From: Bradyrhizobium agreste
GTDB taxonomy: Bacteria; Pseudomonadota; Alphaproteobacteria; Rhizobiales; Xanthobacteraceae
Assembly: GCF_016031625.1 (NCBI RefSeq)
Contig: NZ_JACCHP010000012.1
Span: 1 to 64,000, forward strand
Direction of reading: 5' to 3'
Length of the DNA stretch: 64,000 bases
The notes below the pieces were generated by a model. The model was not told the DNA's origin. It searched no databases and saw only the letters and a list, made by a program, of their open reading frames with translations. Position numbers and translations under genes: made by a program. This document shows positions 17,782-25,709 of the stretch, in pieces; position 1 is the first letter of the stretch; every line of letters begins with the position of its first letter.

Positions 17782-18705
17782 TTAAGTCCCAGCTGCTGAC
17801 GGGGTCAAACCAACAGTATCCAGATACGCATCCAGCTCCTCGGCGAGCGCACGCTCCCAGTCGGGGGGCACAAGCCCATAGGCTTCCCGCAGGCGTGTCA
17901 GATCAAGTCGCGAATTTTCCGGGCGCGTGGCTTTGGTCGGATAGTCCTTGGTGGCGATCGGGACGACCTCGGCCGCCTTCAGCGGCACGCCTCGGGACCG
18001 CAGCCCCGCTACGATTGCACTGGCGAAGCCATGCCAGCTGGTCGAGCCCGAATTGGTGAGGTGGATCAGTCCGTTCGCGTGCGCGAAGACATCGGACAAG
18101 TCTGCCTCGTCCTTCCCCAGGATTTCGACCAGGACCGATGCGATGGTGCGCGCCGTGGTGGGCGTTCCCCACTGATCCGACACCACGCGCAGCGCCTCGC
18201 GCTCCCGCGCCAGCCGGATCATGGTACGCATGAAATTCGCGCCTTGCGCGGCATAGACCCAGGCGGTTCGCACCACCAGATGCGCCCCGCCGGCGCTCCG
18301 AACCGCGCTCTCGCCTGCAAGCTTGCTGCGACCGTAGACCGACAGCGGACCGGTCGGGTCGTCTTCTCGCCACACGCTGCGTCCGCTGCCGTCAAAAACA
18401 TAGTCGGTCGAAAAGTGTACCATCGGCACGCCGTGCGCGGCGGCCCAGCGGGCCAGAACAGCCGGCGCGTCGCTGTTGACGAGGAAAGCCAGCGCGGATT
18501 CGTCTTCGGCCTTGTCCACGGCGGTATAGGCCGCCGGATTGATGATCAGATCCGGCTTGAGCGCCTCGAGCTTGCCGGCCAGCGTCTCCGGCTTTGAGAG
18601 GTCGAATTCCTCCCGCCTCGGCGCGACCACCGTGTGCTGATCGCGCAGCAGGGGCAGCAGCGCTCCGCCCACCTGCCCTCCCGTACCGGTCAAGAGAATG
18701 CGCAT
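17782..18705 (-). CDS. rmlD: dTDP-4-dehydrorhamnose reductase
   Basis: Last enzyme of dTDP-L-rhamnose synthesis; reduces dTDP-4-keto-L-rhamnose with NAD(P)H. 307 residues from MRILLTGTGGQVGGALL, which holds the cofactor-binding glycine motif. Also visible are NPAAYTAVDKAEDE, a hallmark of RmlD, the FSTDYVFDG segment with the catalytic Thr/Asp, and YGRSKLAGE (YxxxK). A longer upstream frame is rejected because it would overlap rmlC in non-homologous sequence. The start codon overlaps the rmlC stop by one base (TGATG), so rmlC and rmlD are translated as a unit. Confidence 0.96.
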   Translation of the reverse strand: MRILLTGTGGQVGGALLPLLRDQHTVVAPRREEFDLSKPETLAGKLEALKPDLIINPAAYTAVDKAEDESALAFLVNSDAPAVLARWAAAHGVPMVHFSTDYVFDGSGRSVWREDDPTGPLSVYGRSKLAGESAVRSAGGAHLVVRTAWVYAAQGANFMRTMIRLAREREALRVVSDQWGTPTTARTIASVLVEILGKDEADLSDVFAHANGLIHLTNSGSTSWHGFASAIVAGLRSRGVPLKAAEVVPIATKDYPTKATRPENSRLDLTRLREAYGLVPPDWERALAEELDAYLDTVGLTPSAAGT

Positions 18706-19259
18706 CAGATTTGCCCGTAGATTGGGAGGTTCTGGACGTCCGCGAGCAGCGGGGCAGCAGCGTCCTTGGCCGAGAGTGAGGGATTGTCGACGCCCCACTT
18801 GACCCCGATGGCCGGATCATCCCAGCGGATGGAGACCTCGTCTTTCGGGCTATAGAGGTCATCGCATTTGTAGAAGAAGTCGGCAGTGTCGGAGAGCACG
18901 ACGAAGCCGTGGGCGAAACCACGCGGCACCCAGAGCTGGCGACGGTTTTCTTCGCTCAATTCGACGGCAACGTGCCGCCCAAAATTCGGGCTGCCGACGC
19001 GAACATCGACGGCGACATCGAGAACGCGCCCGCGCATGGCGCTGACCAGCTTGCCCTGGGTGTTGGGATTCTGCAGGTGCAGGCCCCGCAACACGCCTCG
19101 GGCGGAGCGGGACATATTGTCCTGAACGAAAGGACGATGTATCCCCGCTTCTACGTAACGTTGAAACTGGTAGGTTTCCAAAAAGAAACCGCGCTGGTCA
19201 CCAAATAATTTTGGTTCGATAATCAGGACTTCTGGAAGCTCGGTCGCAACAACATTCAT
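18705..19259 (-). CDS. rmlC: dTDP-4-dehydrorhamnose 3,5-epimerase
   Basis: Converts dTDP-4-keto-6-deoxy-glucose to dTDP-4-keto-L-rhamnose. 184 residues, normal length. Contains FGDQRGFFLETYQ at the N-terminus, the RGVLRGLHLQNP segment with the catalytic His of the cupin fold, and the WVPRGFAHGFVVLSD and FFYKCDDLYSP segments characteristic of RmlC. First gene of rmlCD, transcribed away from rmlAB across about 110 bases that must hold both promoters. Confidence 0.97.
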   Translation of the reverse strand: MNVVATELPEVLIIEPKLFGDQRGFFLETYQFQRYVEAGIHRPFVQDNMSRSARGVLRGLHLQNPNTQGKLVSAMRGRVLDVAVDVRVGSPNFGRHVAVELSEENRRQLWVPRGFAHGFVVLSDTADFFYKCDDLYSPKDEVSIRWDDPAIGVKWGVDNPSLSAKDAAAPLLADVQNLPIYGQI

Positions 19260-19370
19260 AATTCGCGCCTAAATACCTTGGCGTTTGATGGTTTACCCTA
19301 GGTTTATAACAAACTTGTGCAGCGCACACCATCTGCTACGTTTCGAGATAGTTAAGTTATGCGAGGGGCT

Positions 19371-20246
19371 ATGAAGGGGATCATTCTCGCCGGCGGCACC
19401 GGCTCGCGCCTTTATCCGGTGACGACGGTGGTGTCGAAGCAGCTGTTGCCCGTCTTTGACAAGCCGATGATCTATTACCCGCTGTCGACGCTGATGCTGG
19501 CGGGGATCAGGGACATCCTCATCATCTCGACCCCGCAGGACAAGCCGCTGTTTCAGCGTCTGCTCGGCACCGGCGCGGACATCGGCCTGCGCTTTGAGTA
19601 TGCGACGCAGGAGACACCGCGCGGGCTCGCGGATGCGTTCATTGTCGGGCGCGAATTCGTCGGCTCGGATTCGGTCGCCCTCATCCTCGGCGACAACATC
19701 TTCTACGGCCACGGCTTGCCGAGCATGCTGTCCAGCGCCTCGTTCCGCAAGAAGGGCGCGACCGTGTTCGGCTATGTGGTCAACGAGCCGCAGGCCTATG
19801 GCGTGATCGAGCTCGACGGCACCGGCCGGGCGCTGTCGATCGAGGAGAAGCCGAAGCAGCCGAAATCGAACGTCGCGGTGACCGGGCTCTATTTCTACGA
19901 CAACGACGTCCTGGACATCGCCGCCAACGTCAAGCCGTCGGCACGTGGCGAGATCGAGATCACCGACGTCAACAAGGCCTATCTCGAGCGCGGCGACCTC
20001 TATGTCGAGGTGCTCGGCCGCGGCTTTGCCTGGCTCGACACCGGCACCCATGCCTCGCTGGTGGAGGCCAGCCATTTCGTGCAGATCCTGGAGCAGCGCC
20101 AGGGCCTGCGCATCGCCTGCCCCGAGGAGATCGCGCTTCGGCAAGGCTACATTTCGCTGCAGCAATTCGAGATCGCGACCGAAAAGTCCGCCAAGAGCAG
20201 CTACGGCGAATATTTGAAATCGGTCGCGCGCAGCTTCGCGCGCTGA
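19371..20246 (+). CDS. rmlA: Glucose-1-phosphate thymidylyltransferase
   Basis: First step of dTDP-rhamnose synthesis: glucose-1-phosphate plus dTTP to dTDP-glucose. 291 residues from ATG 19371, chosen over ATG 19359 because GAGGGG sits just upstream and the family begins MKGIILAGG. The pyrophosphorylase signature GGTGSRLYPVT, the KPMIYYPLSTLMLAG segment and the LILGDNIFYGHG metal-binding Asp motif are intact. Followed after 21 bases by rmlB. The enzyme is normally feedback-inhibited by dTDP-rhamnose; nothing here contradicts that. Confidence 0.97.
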   Translation: MKGIILAGGTGSRLYPVTTVVSKQLLPVFDKPMIYYPLSTLMLAGIRDILIISTPQDKPLFQRLLGTGADIGLRFEYATQETPRGLADAFIVGREFVGSDSVALILGDNIFYGHGLPSMLSSASFRKKGATVFGYVVNEPQAYGVIELDGTGRALSIEEKPKQPKSNVAVTGLYFYDNDVLDIAANVKPSARGEIEITDVNKAYLERGDLYVEVLGRGFAWLDTGTHASLVEASHFVQILEQRQGLRIACPEEIALRQGYISLQQFEIATEKSAKSSYGEYLKSVARSFAR

Positions 20247-20267
20247 TCCACCATTGGAGAACGGGGC

Positions 20268-21335
20268 ATGCGGTTCAAGGGTTCGACGATCTTCGTGACC
20301 GGCGGCGCCGGCTTCATCGGCTCGGCGGTGGTGCGGCACCTGTTGCGCGACACGCATGCGCGGGTCGTCAACATCGACAAGCTGACCTACGCGGCCAATC
20401 TGGACTCGCTGCCGGGCGCCCAAGGCAATCCGCACTACGCCTTCGAGCAGCAATGCATCTGCGACGGCGCGGGCCTGCGACAGCTGTTCGAGAAGTACCA
20501 GCCCGACGCGGTGATGAACCTCGCGGCCGAGAGCCATGTCGACCGCTCGATCGACGGCCCCGGCGAGTTCATCCAGACCAACATCGTCGGCACCTTCACC
20601 ATGCTGCAGGAGGCGCTGCGGCACTGGCGCAGCCTCACCGGCGAGAGGCGCGAGCGCTTCCGCTTCCTGCACATCTCGACCGACGAGGTGTTCGGCTCGC
20701 TGGGCACCGACGGCCTGTTCACGGAGACCAGCCCCTACGCGCCGAACTCGCCCTATTCGGCCAGCAAGGCCTCGTCCGACCATCTGGTGCGCGCCTGGCG
20801 GGAGACCTATGAGCTGCCGACGCTGGTGACCAACTGCTCCAACAATTACGGGCCCTATCACTTCCCGGAGAAGCTGATCCCGCACATGATCATCAAGGGC
20901 CTTTCCGGCGAGAAGCTGCCGGTCTATGGCGACGGCAGCAACATCCGCGACTGGCTGTTCGTCGAGGACCACGCCAAGGCGCTGAGCCTCGTGCTGGAGC
21001 GCGGGCAGCCGGGGCAGACCTACAATGTCGGCGGCCGCAACGAGCGCACCAACCTGCACGTGGTGGAGACCATCTGCGACCTGCTCGACGACCTCGCCCC
21101 GAGCGAGGCCGGCCCGCACCGCCGCCTGATCTCCTTCGTCACCGACCGCCCCGGCCACGACCACCGCTACGCCATCGACGCCACCAAGCTGGAGACCGAG
21201 CTCGGCTGGCGCGCCGAGGAAAACTTCGAGACCGGCATCGAGAAGACGGTGCGCTGGTATCTCGAGCAGAAGCCCTGGTGGCAGGCGATCCTGGAGCGGG
21301 GGTATCAGGTGAAGCGGGTGGGGTTGAGCAAGTAG
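20268..21335 (+). CDS. rmlB: dTDP-glucose 4,6-dehydratase
   Basis: Second step of dTDP-L-rhamnose synthesis. 355 residues with an upstream GGAG. The extended SDR motif GGAGFIGSAVV is at the N-terminus. The catalytic STDEVFGSLG segment (Thr-Asp-Glu triad that distinguishes RmlB) and YSASKASSDHLV (YxxxK) follow, and NCSNNYGPYHFPEKLIPHM is the family signature further on. Lies downstream of rmlA in one operon. Its codon use is strongly GC-rich, in contrast to the genes that start at 22.5 kb. Confidence 0.97.
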   Translation: MRFKGSTIFVTGGAGFIGSAVVRHLLRDTHARVVNIDKLTYAANLDSLPGAQGNPHYAFEQQCICDGAGLRQLFEKYQPDAVMNLAAESHVDRSIDGPGEFIQTNIVGTFTMLQEALRHWRSLTGERRERFRFLHISTDEVFGSLGTDGLFTETSPYAPNSPYSASKASSDHLVRAWRETYELPTLVTNCSNNYGPYHFPEKLIPHMIIKGLSGEKLPVYGDGSNIRDWLFVEDHAKALSLVLERGQPGQTYNVGGRNERTNLHVVETICDLLDDLAPSEAGPHRRLISFVTDRPGHDHRYAIDATKLETELGWRAEENFETGIEKTVRWYLEQKPWWQAILERGYQVKRVGLSK

Positions 21336-21377
21336 GCGCAGCGGGGCTCACCTTGGGGGTGGTCGATACAAAAGTGC

Positions 21378-21400
21378 GAAAACAACCCCATGCACAGTAG
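21378..21400 (+). repeat. 23-bp dispersed repeat, copy 1
   Basis: The 23 bases here are identical to those at 63311-63333 and include ACAACCCCATGCACAGTAG. Both copies lie in the same orientation between genes. An exact 23-base match 42 kb apart is not expected by chance in a window of this size, so this is probably one member of a larger dispersed intergenic family. Confidence 0.8.
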
Positions 21401-21514
21401 AACTGCCTCTGGCCTGGGAACCGCGTCAATTATGCACAAGTACTTGATATCGTAGGCTTATCAAGCTTCGCGAGACGTCGCGGCCCGCGTCAGCGAAAAT
21501 TTCGGAATCAACGC

Positions 21515-22483
21515 ATGCAACGAGACCCAATTCTGGTCACCGGCGCGGCCGGCTTCATCGGCTTTCACGTCGCGCAGCGCCTGCTGAGCGCCGGTGAGAC
21601 GATCGTCGGGCTCGACAATCTCAATGATTATTACGATCCGGCATTGAAGTCCGCCCGCCTGGAGCTGCTCTCGCCTCATCCGAACTTCAAGTTCGTGAAG
21701 CTCGACCTCGCGGACAGAGCCGGAATGGAAGAGCTGTTTCGGCAGTATCGCTTTCCGACCGTGATCCATCTGGCAGCGCAGGCCGGCGTCAGATACTCGC
21801 TCGAAAATCCGCACGCATACGTCGACTCCAATCTCAGCGGCTTCCTGAATGTCCTGGAGGGCTGCCGGCACAACGGATGCCGCCACCTGATCTACGCCTC
21901 GTCGTCTTCTGTTTACGGCGCAAACACAAAGCAACCGTTCTCAATTGAAGATCGGGTCGATCATCCCGTCAGCCTGTACGCCGCCACGAAGAAGGCCAAT
22001 GAGCTGATGGCCCATGCCTATACGCATTTGTATGGGTTTCCGACGACCGGCCTGCGGTTCTTCACTGTGTACGGGCCTTGGGGCCGGCCCGACATGGCCT
22101 ACTTTCTGTTCACGAAGGCCATCGCCGAGGGAAAGCCGATAAAGCTATTCAACCAGGGCAAGATGCGGCGCGATTTCACTTATGTCGACGATGTTGTTGA
22201 CGCTGTCCAACAATTGGCTGTCGAGACCTCGCCGGTCTCCAAAGCCTGGCGCGTCTATAACATCGGCAACAATCAGCCCGAAGAGCTGTTGGGGCTTGTT
22301 TCTATTATTGAGCAGAAGCTACAGATAAGAGCAGATAAGATCTTGCTTCCTATGCAACCCGGGGACGTCGAGTCGACATTCGCGGATATCGAGGATTCCG
22401 TTCGGGATTTCGGTTACGAGCCTCGAACAAATATCGCCGATGGCCTCAGCCGATTTGTCGATTGGTATCGAGGTCACTACTGA
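21515..22483 (+). CDS. UDP-glucuronate 4-epimerase-like NAD-dependent epimerase
   Basis: 322 residues. Extended SDR fold: TGAAGFIGFHVA cofactor motif, the DNLNDYYDPALK segment diagnostic of UDP-glucuronate 4-epimerases (LpsL/Cap1J type), HLAAQAGVRYSLENP, the catalytic SSSSVYG segment and YAATKKANEL (YxxxK), then TVYGPWGRPDMA. Produces UDP-galacturonate from UDP-glucuronate for surface glycans. It stands downstream of rmlAB on the same strand but after about 180 bases that include the dispersed repeat. Confident of family; uronate specificity is inferred from the DNLNDYYD and YGPWGRPDMA motifs. Confidence 0.92.
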   Translation: MQRDPILVTGAAGFIGFHVAQRLLSAGETIVGLDNLNDYYDPALKSARLELLSPHPNFKFVKLDLADRAGMEELFRQYRFPTVIHLAAQAGVRYSLENPHAYVDSNLSGFLNVLEGCRHNGCRHLIYASSSSVYGANTKQPFSIEDRVDHPVSLYAATKKANELMAHAYTHLYGFPTTGLRFFTVYGPWGRPDMAYFLFTKAIAEGKPIKLFNQGKMRRDFTYVDDVVDAVQQLAVETSPVSKAWRVYNIGNNQPEELLGLVSIIEQKLQIRADKILLPMQPGDVESTFADIEDSVRDFGYEPRTNIADGLSRFVDWYRGHY

Positions 22484-22536
22484 AGCTTGGCCAATCGAAG
22501 GTCCAGAGCGTGAAAGATATTGGGACACACTGAACT

Positions 22537-23487
22537 GTGCTCAGATTAGCTCATTTGGCGGCCTCGGTGCGCGGATTGTTTGGGAGTCGCTTTCGCTCGC
22601 GCTCTAAAGCAGTGGCTTCTCTAACAGAGCTCGCGATCGCCTTTGATTGCGACAAGCACATAGACCATGACTATATACCAATCTACGAACGCCTTCTGGA
22701 GCCCAGACGGTTCGAAAACCTGAAGATCTTGGAAATAGGGATTGGAGGATACCAATCGTCAAAAGCCGGTGGCAACTCTTTAAGGATGTGGGCTTCGTAC
22801 GCTCCCGAGGCCACAATTTATGGCATCGACCTACATGAGAAAGACATTGAAATTCCAGCCAACGTCCGCCTCGTCCAACTGAACCAGACTGATCGGCTTG
22901 GTCTTCGGCATCTTGCCGAAACTCATGGTCCGTTTGACCTCGTGATTGATGATGGGAGTCACATCCCCCAAGATTCTGAGGCTGCTTTCATCACCTTGTT
23001 TCCTTATCTGTCAGACAATGGAAGCTATGTGATCGAGGATATCCAGACCTCATTCAACAGCGACTTTCAAGGTGGCCTTGAGAGTGATCGTTTCTCTATT
23101 CTTTCGCTTGTCGAGAGAATCGTGAAACTTCAACACACCATAGAATGGAAGCCTCCTAGGAAAGCAAAACACCAGAATGCAATCTATTCAGAATGGATCG
23201 ATGCCGTTGAGATCCATTACAATCTCGTCGTCATTCGAAAGAAGCGATCGTTTCGTGTATCAAACCTGGATCGCCACGAGGGCGTACCGCACTTGATCAA
23301 GAGAACGCTCGATCTTGAGAGAGACCTCGGCACGAAATATCCTGCGTACTGGACCCGCTTATATAGATACTATCGTTCTCTTGAGTGTTTTGAACAAGCC
23401 GATAGCTGCCTTCAACGGGGGCTCTGTCATTTTCCCAGCGATCCAGAACTCCGCAGGCTGTTGACTGAGTTGAGAGGCCAAACTTGA
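22537..23487 (+). CDS. SAM-dependent methyltransferase (macrocin-O-methyltransferase-like)
   Basis: 316 residues from a GTG start. Motif I LKILEIGIGGYQSSKAGG and the acidic FDLVIDDGSHIPQDSE motif are those of the sugar O-methyltransferases related to demethylmacrocin O-methyltransferase; the Asp-Asp pair and the SHI are normally the metal and catalytic residues. The C-terminal 60 residues (YWTRLYRYYRSLECFEQADSCLQRGLCHFPSDPELRRLL) look like one or two TPR-like helices. Likely methylates a sugar of the polysaccharide. From this gene on, base use shifts to AT-richer codons. Its stop overlaps the next frame's TTG start. Confidence 0.82.
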   Translation: MLRLAHLAASVRGLFGSRFRSRSKAVASLTELAIAFDCDKHIDHDYIPIYERLLEPRRFENLKILEIGIGGYQSSKAGGNSLRMWASYAPEATIYGIDLHEKDIEIPANVRLVQLNQTDRLGLRHLAETHGPFDLVIDDGSHIPQDSEAAFITLFPYLSDNGSYVIEDIQTSFNSDFQGGLESDRFSILSLVERIVKLQHTIEWKPPRKAKHQNAIYSEWIDAVEIHYNLVVIRKKRSFRVSNLDRHEGVPHLIKRTLDLERDLGTKYPAYWTRLYRYYRSLECFEQADSCLQRGLCHFPSDPELRRLLTELRGQT

Positions 23488-24395
23488 GAACAATTTGGCA
23501 TTGGTCGTGTGTTGTCGTCGCCCTTGTTTGCCTCCCTCCGACAAGCGTTGAGAGTTGCGCTGTCGCTCCCGTGAGTACCATCACAACGGATGAGAACAAC
23601 AGGCCACCAAATGATTGGCAAGTCGTAGTCTTCAACGTCGATGCCAAGAATCTTATTCACGAGGAGGCGAGCGGCTGGTGTGAAGTGGCTCTACACCTAT
23701 ACAAACCACACACCGGAAAGAAAACCGAGGTTCAAGCCAAAGAGCGGCAGGTTCGAGTTCACCTAGATACCAACGCTACGCCGCCCTTCAGCGGTAAACT
23801 TAATCCTGTAATGCTACAAAGGAGCTTTGTTCCTGCGGCAAGACCCTGGAAAGAGGCCGGCACCCTCCGCTTTCAAGCCGACGTGACAATCAATGAGTTT
23901 CAGACAAGAGAACGAGCTGTAGCCTACGTCCAAGCAGTATTTCTGCTTCGTGACGAGGAAAGCAGACAGCAATTTTGGTTCTCCGTACAAATTTGGGACC
24001 CCAGAGGCTTCGACTATCCGAAATTGATCGGCTGGAGCCAGCAGATGCGAGACATCGTCACGATCGATCTATGCGAGAGATGCACAGGTTTGCCGAACTT
24101 CTTGACGACAATAGAGAATGGAAACCCCTATCTGAAAACGCAGCCTCAGTCGGCCAATTCGTTTTCTGACATCACCGGAGCGAGACGCACGATCTCGTTC
24201 GAGATAGGCCCGCCAGAGATACGCAGGGCGCTCGAAAAGCTGCGCACCCAAAGCCCCTCCATTGCCGATCTATCTCCCAAGCCGGAAGACCTTTCCCTCA
24301 AATTGGCCGCCATAGAAGTTGAGGGCTGGAGCGATGTTGGTGCGTCAGTTATTTTGGACGTGACACTAAGTAACTGGCAATTGCAGCTCTACTAG
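23484..24395 (+). CDS. Hypothetical secreted protein
   Basis: 303 residues from a TTG start overlapping the upstream stop codon. A signal peptide is likely (TIWHWSCVVVALVCLPPTSVES, about residues 3-25). The mature part is predicted beta-rich and carries a CERC pair, a lone GWCEVALHLY cysteine and no recognised catalytic motif. It sits in a methyltransferase and glycosyltransferase operon, so it may act on or bind the glycan in the periplasm, but that is only position-based. The family was not recognised. Confidence 0.6.
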   Translation: MRTIWHWSCVVVALVCLPPTSVESCAVAPVSTITTDENNRPPNDWQVVVFNVDAKNLIHEEASGWCEVALHLYKPHTGKKTEVQAKERQVRVHLDTNATPPFSGKLNPVMLQRSFVPAARPWKEAGTLRFQADVTINEFQTRERAVAYVQAVFLLRDEESRQQFWFSVQIWDPRGFDYPKLIGWSQQMRDIVTIDLCERCTGLPNFLTTIENGNPYLKTQPQSANSFSDITGARRTISFEIGPPEIRRALEKLRTQSPSIADLSPKPEDLSLKLAAIEVEGWSDVGASVILDVTLSNWQLQLY

Positions 24396-24456
24396 CCTAT
24401 TGAAGTTTCGATCTGCGTTGTCCTCTGAACCTCGCTTACAACTCGAAGAACGAATA

Positions 24457-25665
24457 ATGAACGTTATCGTCACCTTAATCCGCGACGAACAAGACATTCT
24501 CGAAGACTTCGTCGCGCACCACCTCAGGATGAATTTTGACAAGATTATTATCTTCGACGATCAGTCGGAGGTGAAAGTAGCGAAGTTAGTTGAGGGCCTG
24601 CCAAAGAGACTCTCCAACCGCGTTGAAGTGCACGAGATAGATTTTGATTTCTATCGCAGCGAAAAACCGCCCGCGGAATTGTACGACGCAGAACTCTACG
24701 GCCGCATGAATGCGTCCAAACAAATCTACTTCTTAAACTATGCAATTAAGCATCTTGTGGACCCAGATAGCTGGGTCGCCTTTATCGATGCCGACGAATT
24801 CATTTGGCTGCCGGTTGGGGACGTCGCCACGCTAAGAGCGGAGATTGCCGCCAACGGCTACTGCGGAATCATCCTGGATTGGCTTAACTACGGGCATGCC
24901 TTCAACATCAGCCCTCCTCTGCATAATAACGTCGCATCGTATATTTGGAGAGCCTCGACCGTTCATGGTGAGGGCAAATACTTTGGATCTATTAGGGACC
25001 TATACGAGCTTTCGTCACCCCACTTTCCACAAGTGCAACCATCTCGCCAGGTTTGCGACGCATTCTACGACGTCAGGAGCGACCTGTTTTCAGCTCGCCA
25101 GTGGACGGCCGACGAGATCCGGGCGCGCCCCCATCTAAAGCACTTTATGGTTAGAGATATTGAGACCTTCTTCAGAAAAAAGGCGAGAGGGCGGATCGCG
25201 ACCTCGCAGTCCGTCGAATCCGATTCGCCATATTGGAGCGATCGCATCAGGCAGATAAGCATATCAAACGAGATTGTGGATCCTGAGTTTGCCGAGGCTA
25301 TCATTCAAGACCGACTCGCCGCAGGGCTTCCGACTGATCAGCACCAACGCGCACTGGATCAAGCGAAAATTAGTATGGCAAACTCAGCACATTTTGCTGC
25401 ATTTCTTGATTTCGATTGGATAAGGAAGGAGATGCCTGAGTACAAGAACTTGTCGGACAGTTCCATCATTCTGACTCTCCTACGGGAGAACAAATTGGAT
25501 GCTAGCGTGTTGCGGTTTGCGCGCGTTCCTGACGATTTCGAGCCCGAAACATATCGAAAACTGAATAAGGATCTTGAAAAATTAAATGCTCAACAACTCC
25601 GCAACCACTTTGCAAAGCATGGCCGCGGAGAAAAGCGAACGTATCGAGATCCAGAATCGCCATAG
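24457..25665 (+). CDS. GT92/GT2-like glycosyltransferase with C-terminal PDV-type motif
   Basis: 402 residues from ATG 24457 (MNVIVTLIRDEQDILEDFVAH); a longer TTG-started frame from 24400 is less likely. The opening and HHLRMNFDKIIIFDDQS match the glycosyltransferase family 92 (DUF23-like) N-terminus, and WVAFIDADEFIWLP carries the DXD-like metal site. The last 40 residues read as a Tyr-Leu-Asn-Asp-Leu / HFAKHGRGEKR unit, a diverged copy of the motif found in the next two minus-strand genes. Cytoplasmic, with no membrane segment. Donor and acceptor unknown. Confidence 0.83.
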   Translation: MNVIVTLIRDEQDILEDFVAHHLRMNFDKIIIFDDQSEVKVAKLVEGLPKRLSNRVEVHEIDFDFYRSEKPPAELYDAELYGRMNASKQIYFLNYAIKHLVDPDSWVAFIDADEFIWLPVGDVATLRAEIAANGYCGIILDWLNYGHAFNISPPLHNNVASYIWRASTVHGEGKYFGSIRDLYELSSPHFPQVQPSRQVCDAFYDVRSDLFSARQWTADEIRARPHLKHFMVRDIETFFRKKARGRIATSQSVESDSPYWSDRIRQISISNEIVDPEFAEAIIQDRLAAGLPTDQHQRALDQAKISMANSAHFAAFLDFDWIRKEMPEYKNLSDSSIILTLLRENKLDASVLRFARVPDDFEPETYRKLNKDLEKLNAQQLRNHFAKHGRGEKRTYRDPESP

Positions 25666-25709
25666 CGCGCTTGAACTGGCTACTCGGGAGCTGTTAGGGC
25701 TGAAAGAAC

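Noticed and set aside
19293..21164. 623-codon open frame on the minus strand
   Set aside because: It is antisense to rmlA and rmlB, both of which have full family motifs. The translation is Ala/Arg/Gly/Val-rich with no motif, as expected for the opposite strand of GC-rich genes.
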